NCBI GenBank assembly: GCA_014706295.1
Contig: JACSVZ010000037.1
Span: forward strand, 4,402,001-4,466,000
Direction of reading: 5' to 3'
DNA length: 64,000 bases
DNA from: Lycocorax pyrrhopterus obiensis
Taxonomy: Eukaryota > Chordata > Aves > Passeriformes > Paradisaeidae
Positions within the stretch are counted from its first letter, which is position 1. Each line of letters opens with the position of its first letter. Shown piece by piece: positions 63,701 to 64,000 of this stretch. A program made the translations under genes and the position numbers. The notes under the pieces were generated by a model. It ran no database searches and had not been told where the DNA came from. It saw only the letters and a program-made list of their open reading frames with translations.

Positions 63701-63880
63701 TGAACTTTGCCTTGTGGGCTGGGCTGTTAATGTCTTGGGTCTCTCTTCCCAGCCGAACCACTGCCTCTGATGGACTTGTGCCGGCGAGCCGTGAGGCTTG
63801 CCCTGGGCAAGGACAGACTGACTGAGATCCCCACCCTGCCCCTGCCAGCCTCCCTCAAGAGTTACCTGCTCTACCAATGA
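60092..63880 (+). CDS. SPSB1: SPRY domain-containing SOCS box protein 1, 2 coding exons
   Basis: Substrate receptor of an Elongin B/C-Cullin-5 ubiquitin ligase. Family members bind (D/E)-(I/L)-N-N-N peptides, for example in inducible nitric oxide synthase and Par-4, and SPSB1 also targets the type II TGF-beta receptor. Coding exons 60092-60785 and 63753-63880 join across a split Pro codon (phase 1) into 273 aa, exactly the human length. The N-terminus [17 protein letters not shown] is followed by the B30.2/SPRY domain (about 33-231), with [29 protein letters not shown] and [16 protein letters not shown]. The last exon encodes almost exactly the SOCS box: a BC box ([13 protein letters not shown]) and a Cul5-box segment ([14 protein letters not shown]). 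Identity to the human protein is very high throughout. If the intron were retained, the frame would run to 61183. Confidence 0.98.
60786..63752 (+). other. SPSB1: SPSB1 intron 2
   Basis: A 2,967-bp intron with GTGAGT...CCCAG borders. I see no repeat family, RNA gene or other exon in it. Confidence 0.9.
63753..63880 (+). CDS. SPSB1: SPSB1 coding exon 2 (SOCS box)
   Basis: The acceptor is CTCTTCCCAG, ending at 63752. Residues 232-273 read [20 protein letters not shown] onward, ending LKSYLLYQ, with TGA at 63878-63880. The 3' UTR continues past the window end. Confidence 0.97.
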
Positions 63881-64000
63881 CCCTCGTGCTGCAGGACAGA
63901 GGTGGAACCAAGGCAATGGATCGGAGCTGGCCCGCGGAGCACTGGGCTCTCCACCCTCGTGTCATCCCTGCTGTTGGAGCTCCTCGGCCAAAGCATTCCT

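Overview
This is a gene-sparse vertebrate window and is almost certainly avian. It carries two intact multi-exon genes on the + strand, H6PD and SPSB1, and at least five truncated 3' ends of CR1-type retroposons, which are typical of birds. The GC-rich CpG islands are packed with short minisatellites, as on avian microchromosomes. The gene order (miR-34a promoter, then H6PD, then SPSB1) matches human 1p36.22. In chicken I would expect this block on a microchromosome. I cannot name the species.

Left third (1-21.9 kb): no protein-coding exon is recognisable. At about 3.4-4.3 kb there is a CpG island. On its minus strand it carries a perfect 20-bp p53 response element (3748-3767), followed about 140 bp later by a consensus splice donor (3603/3602). 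The element differs from my recollection of the p53 site in the human miR-34a promoter at one base. I read this as the promoter and first exon of the miR-34a primary transcript, running leftward out of the window. The miR-34a hairpin was not found here. Further right are a second GC-rich block with a (CAG)14 tract (13.75-14.75 kb), a weakly CpG-rich stretch (20.3-20.85 kb) and two CR1 fragments.

Centre (22-34 kb): a CpG island (about 21.9-23.0 kb) is the likely H6PD promoter. It has a candidate non-coding exon 1 ending at 22138 and, at the start of intron 1, a roughly 20-bp minisatellite with a higher-order 5-unit period. Four coding exons (25818-26444, 27565-27682, 29208-29477, 29783-31140) join in frame to a 790-aa bifunctional ER enzyme. 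A 3' UTR of up to about 2.7 kb follows.

Right half (34-64 kb): there is a small orphan CpG-rich patch near 35 kb, a CR1 fragment, and a CpG island at 38.8-39.75 kb that is the likely SPSB1 promoter. A first intron of about 20.5 kb follows, with no recognisable gene. The two SPSB1 coding exons (60092-60785 and 63753-63880) join to a 273-aa protein, the same length as human SPSB1. The first carries the SPRY domain and the second the SOCS box.

The two proteins are not a functional pathway. H6PD makes NADPH in the ER lumen and SPSB1 is a substrate receptor of a Cullin-RING ubiquitin ligase. The most interesting element is the conserved p53/miR-34a promoter logic at the left edge.
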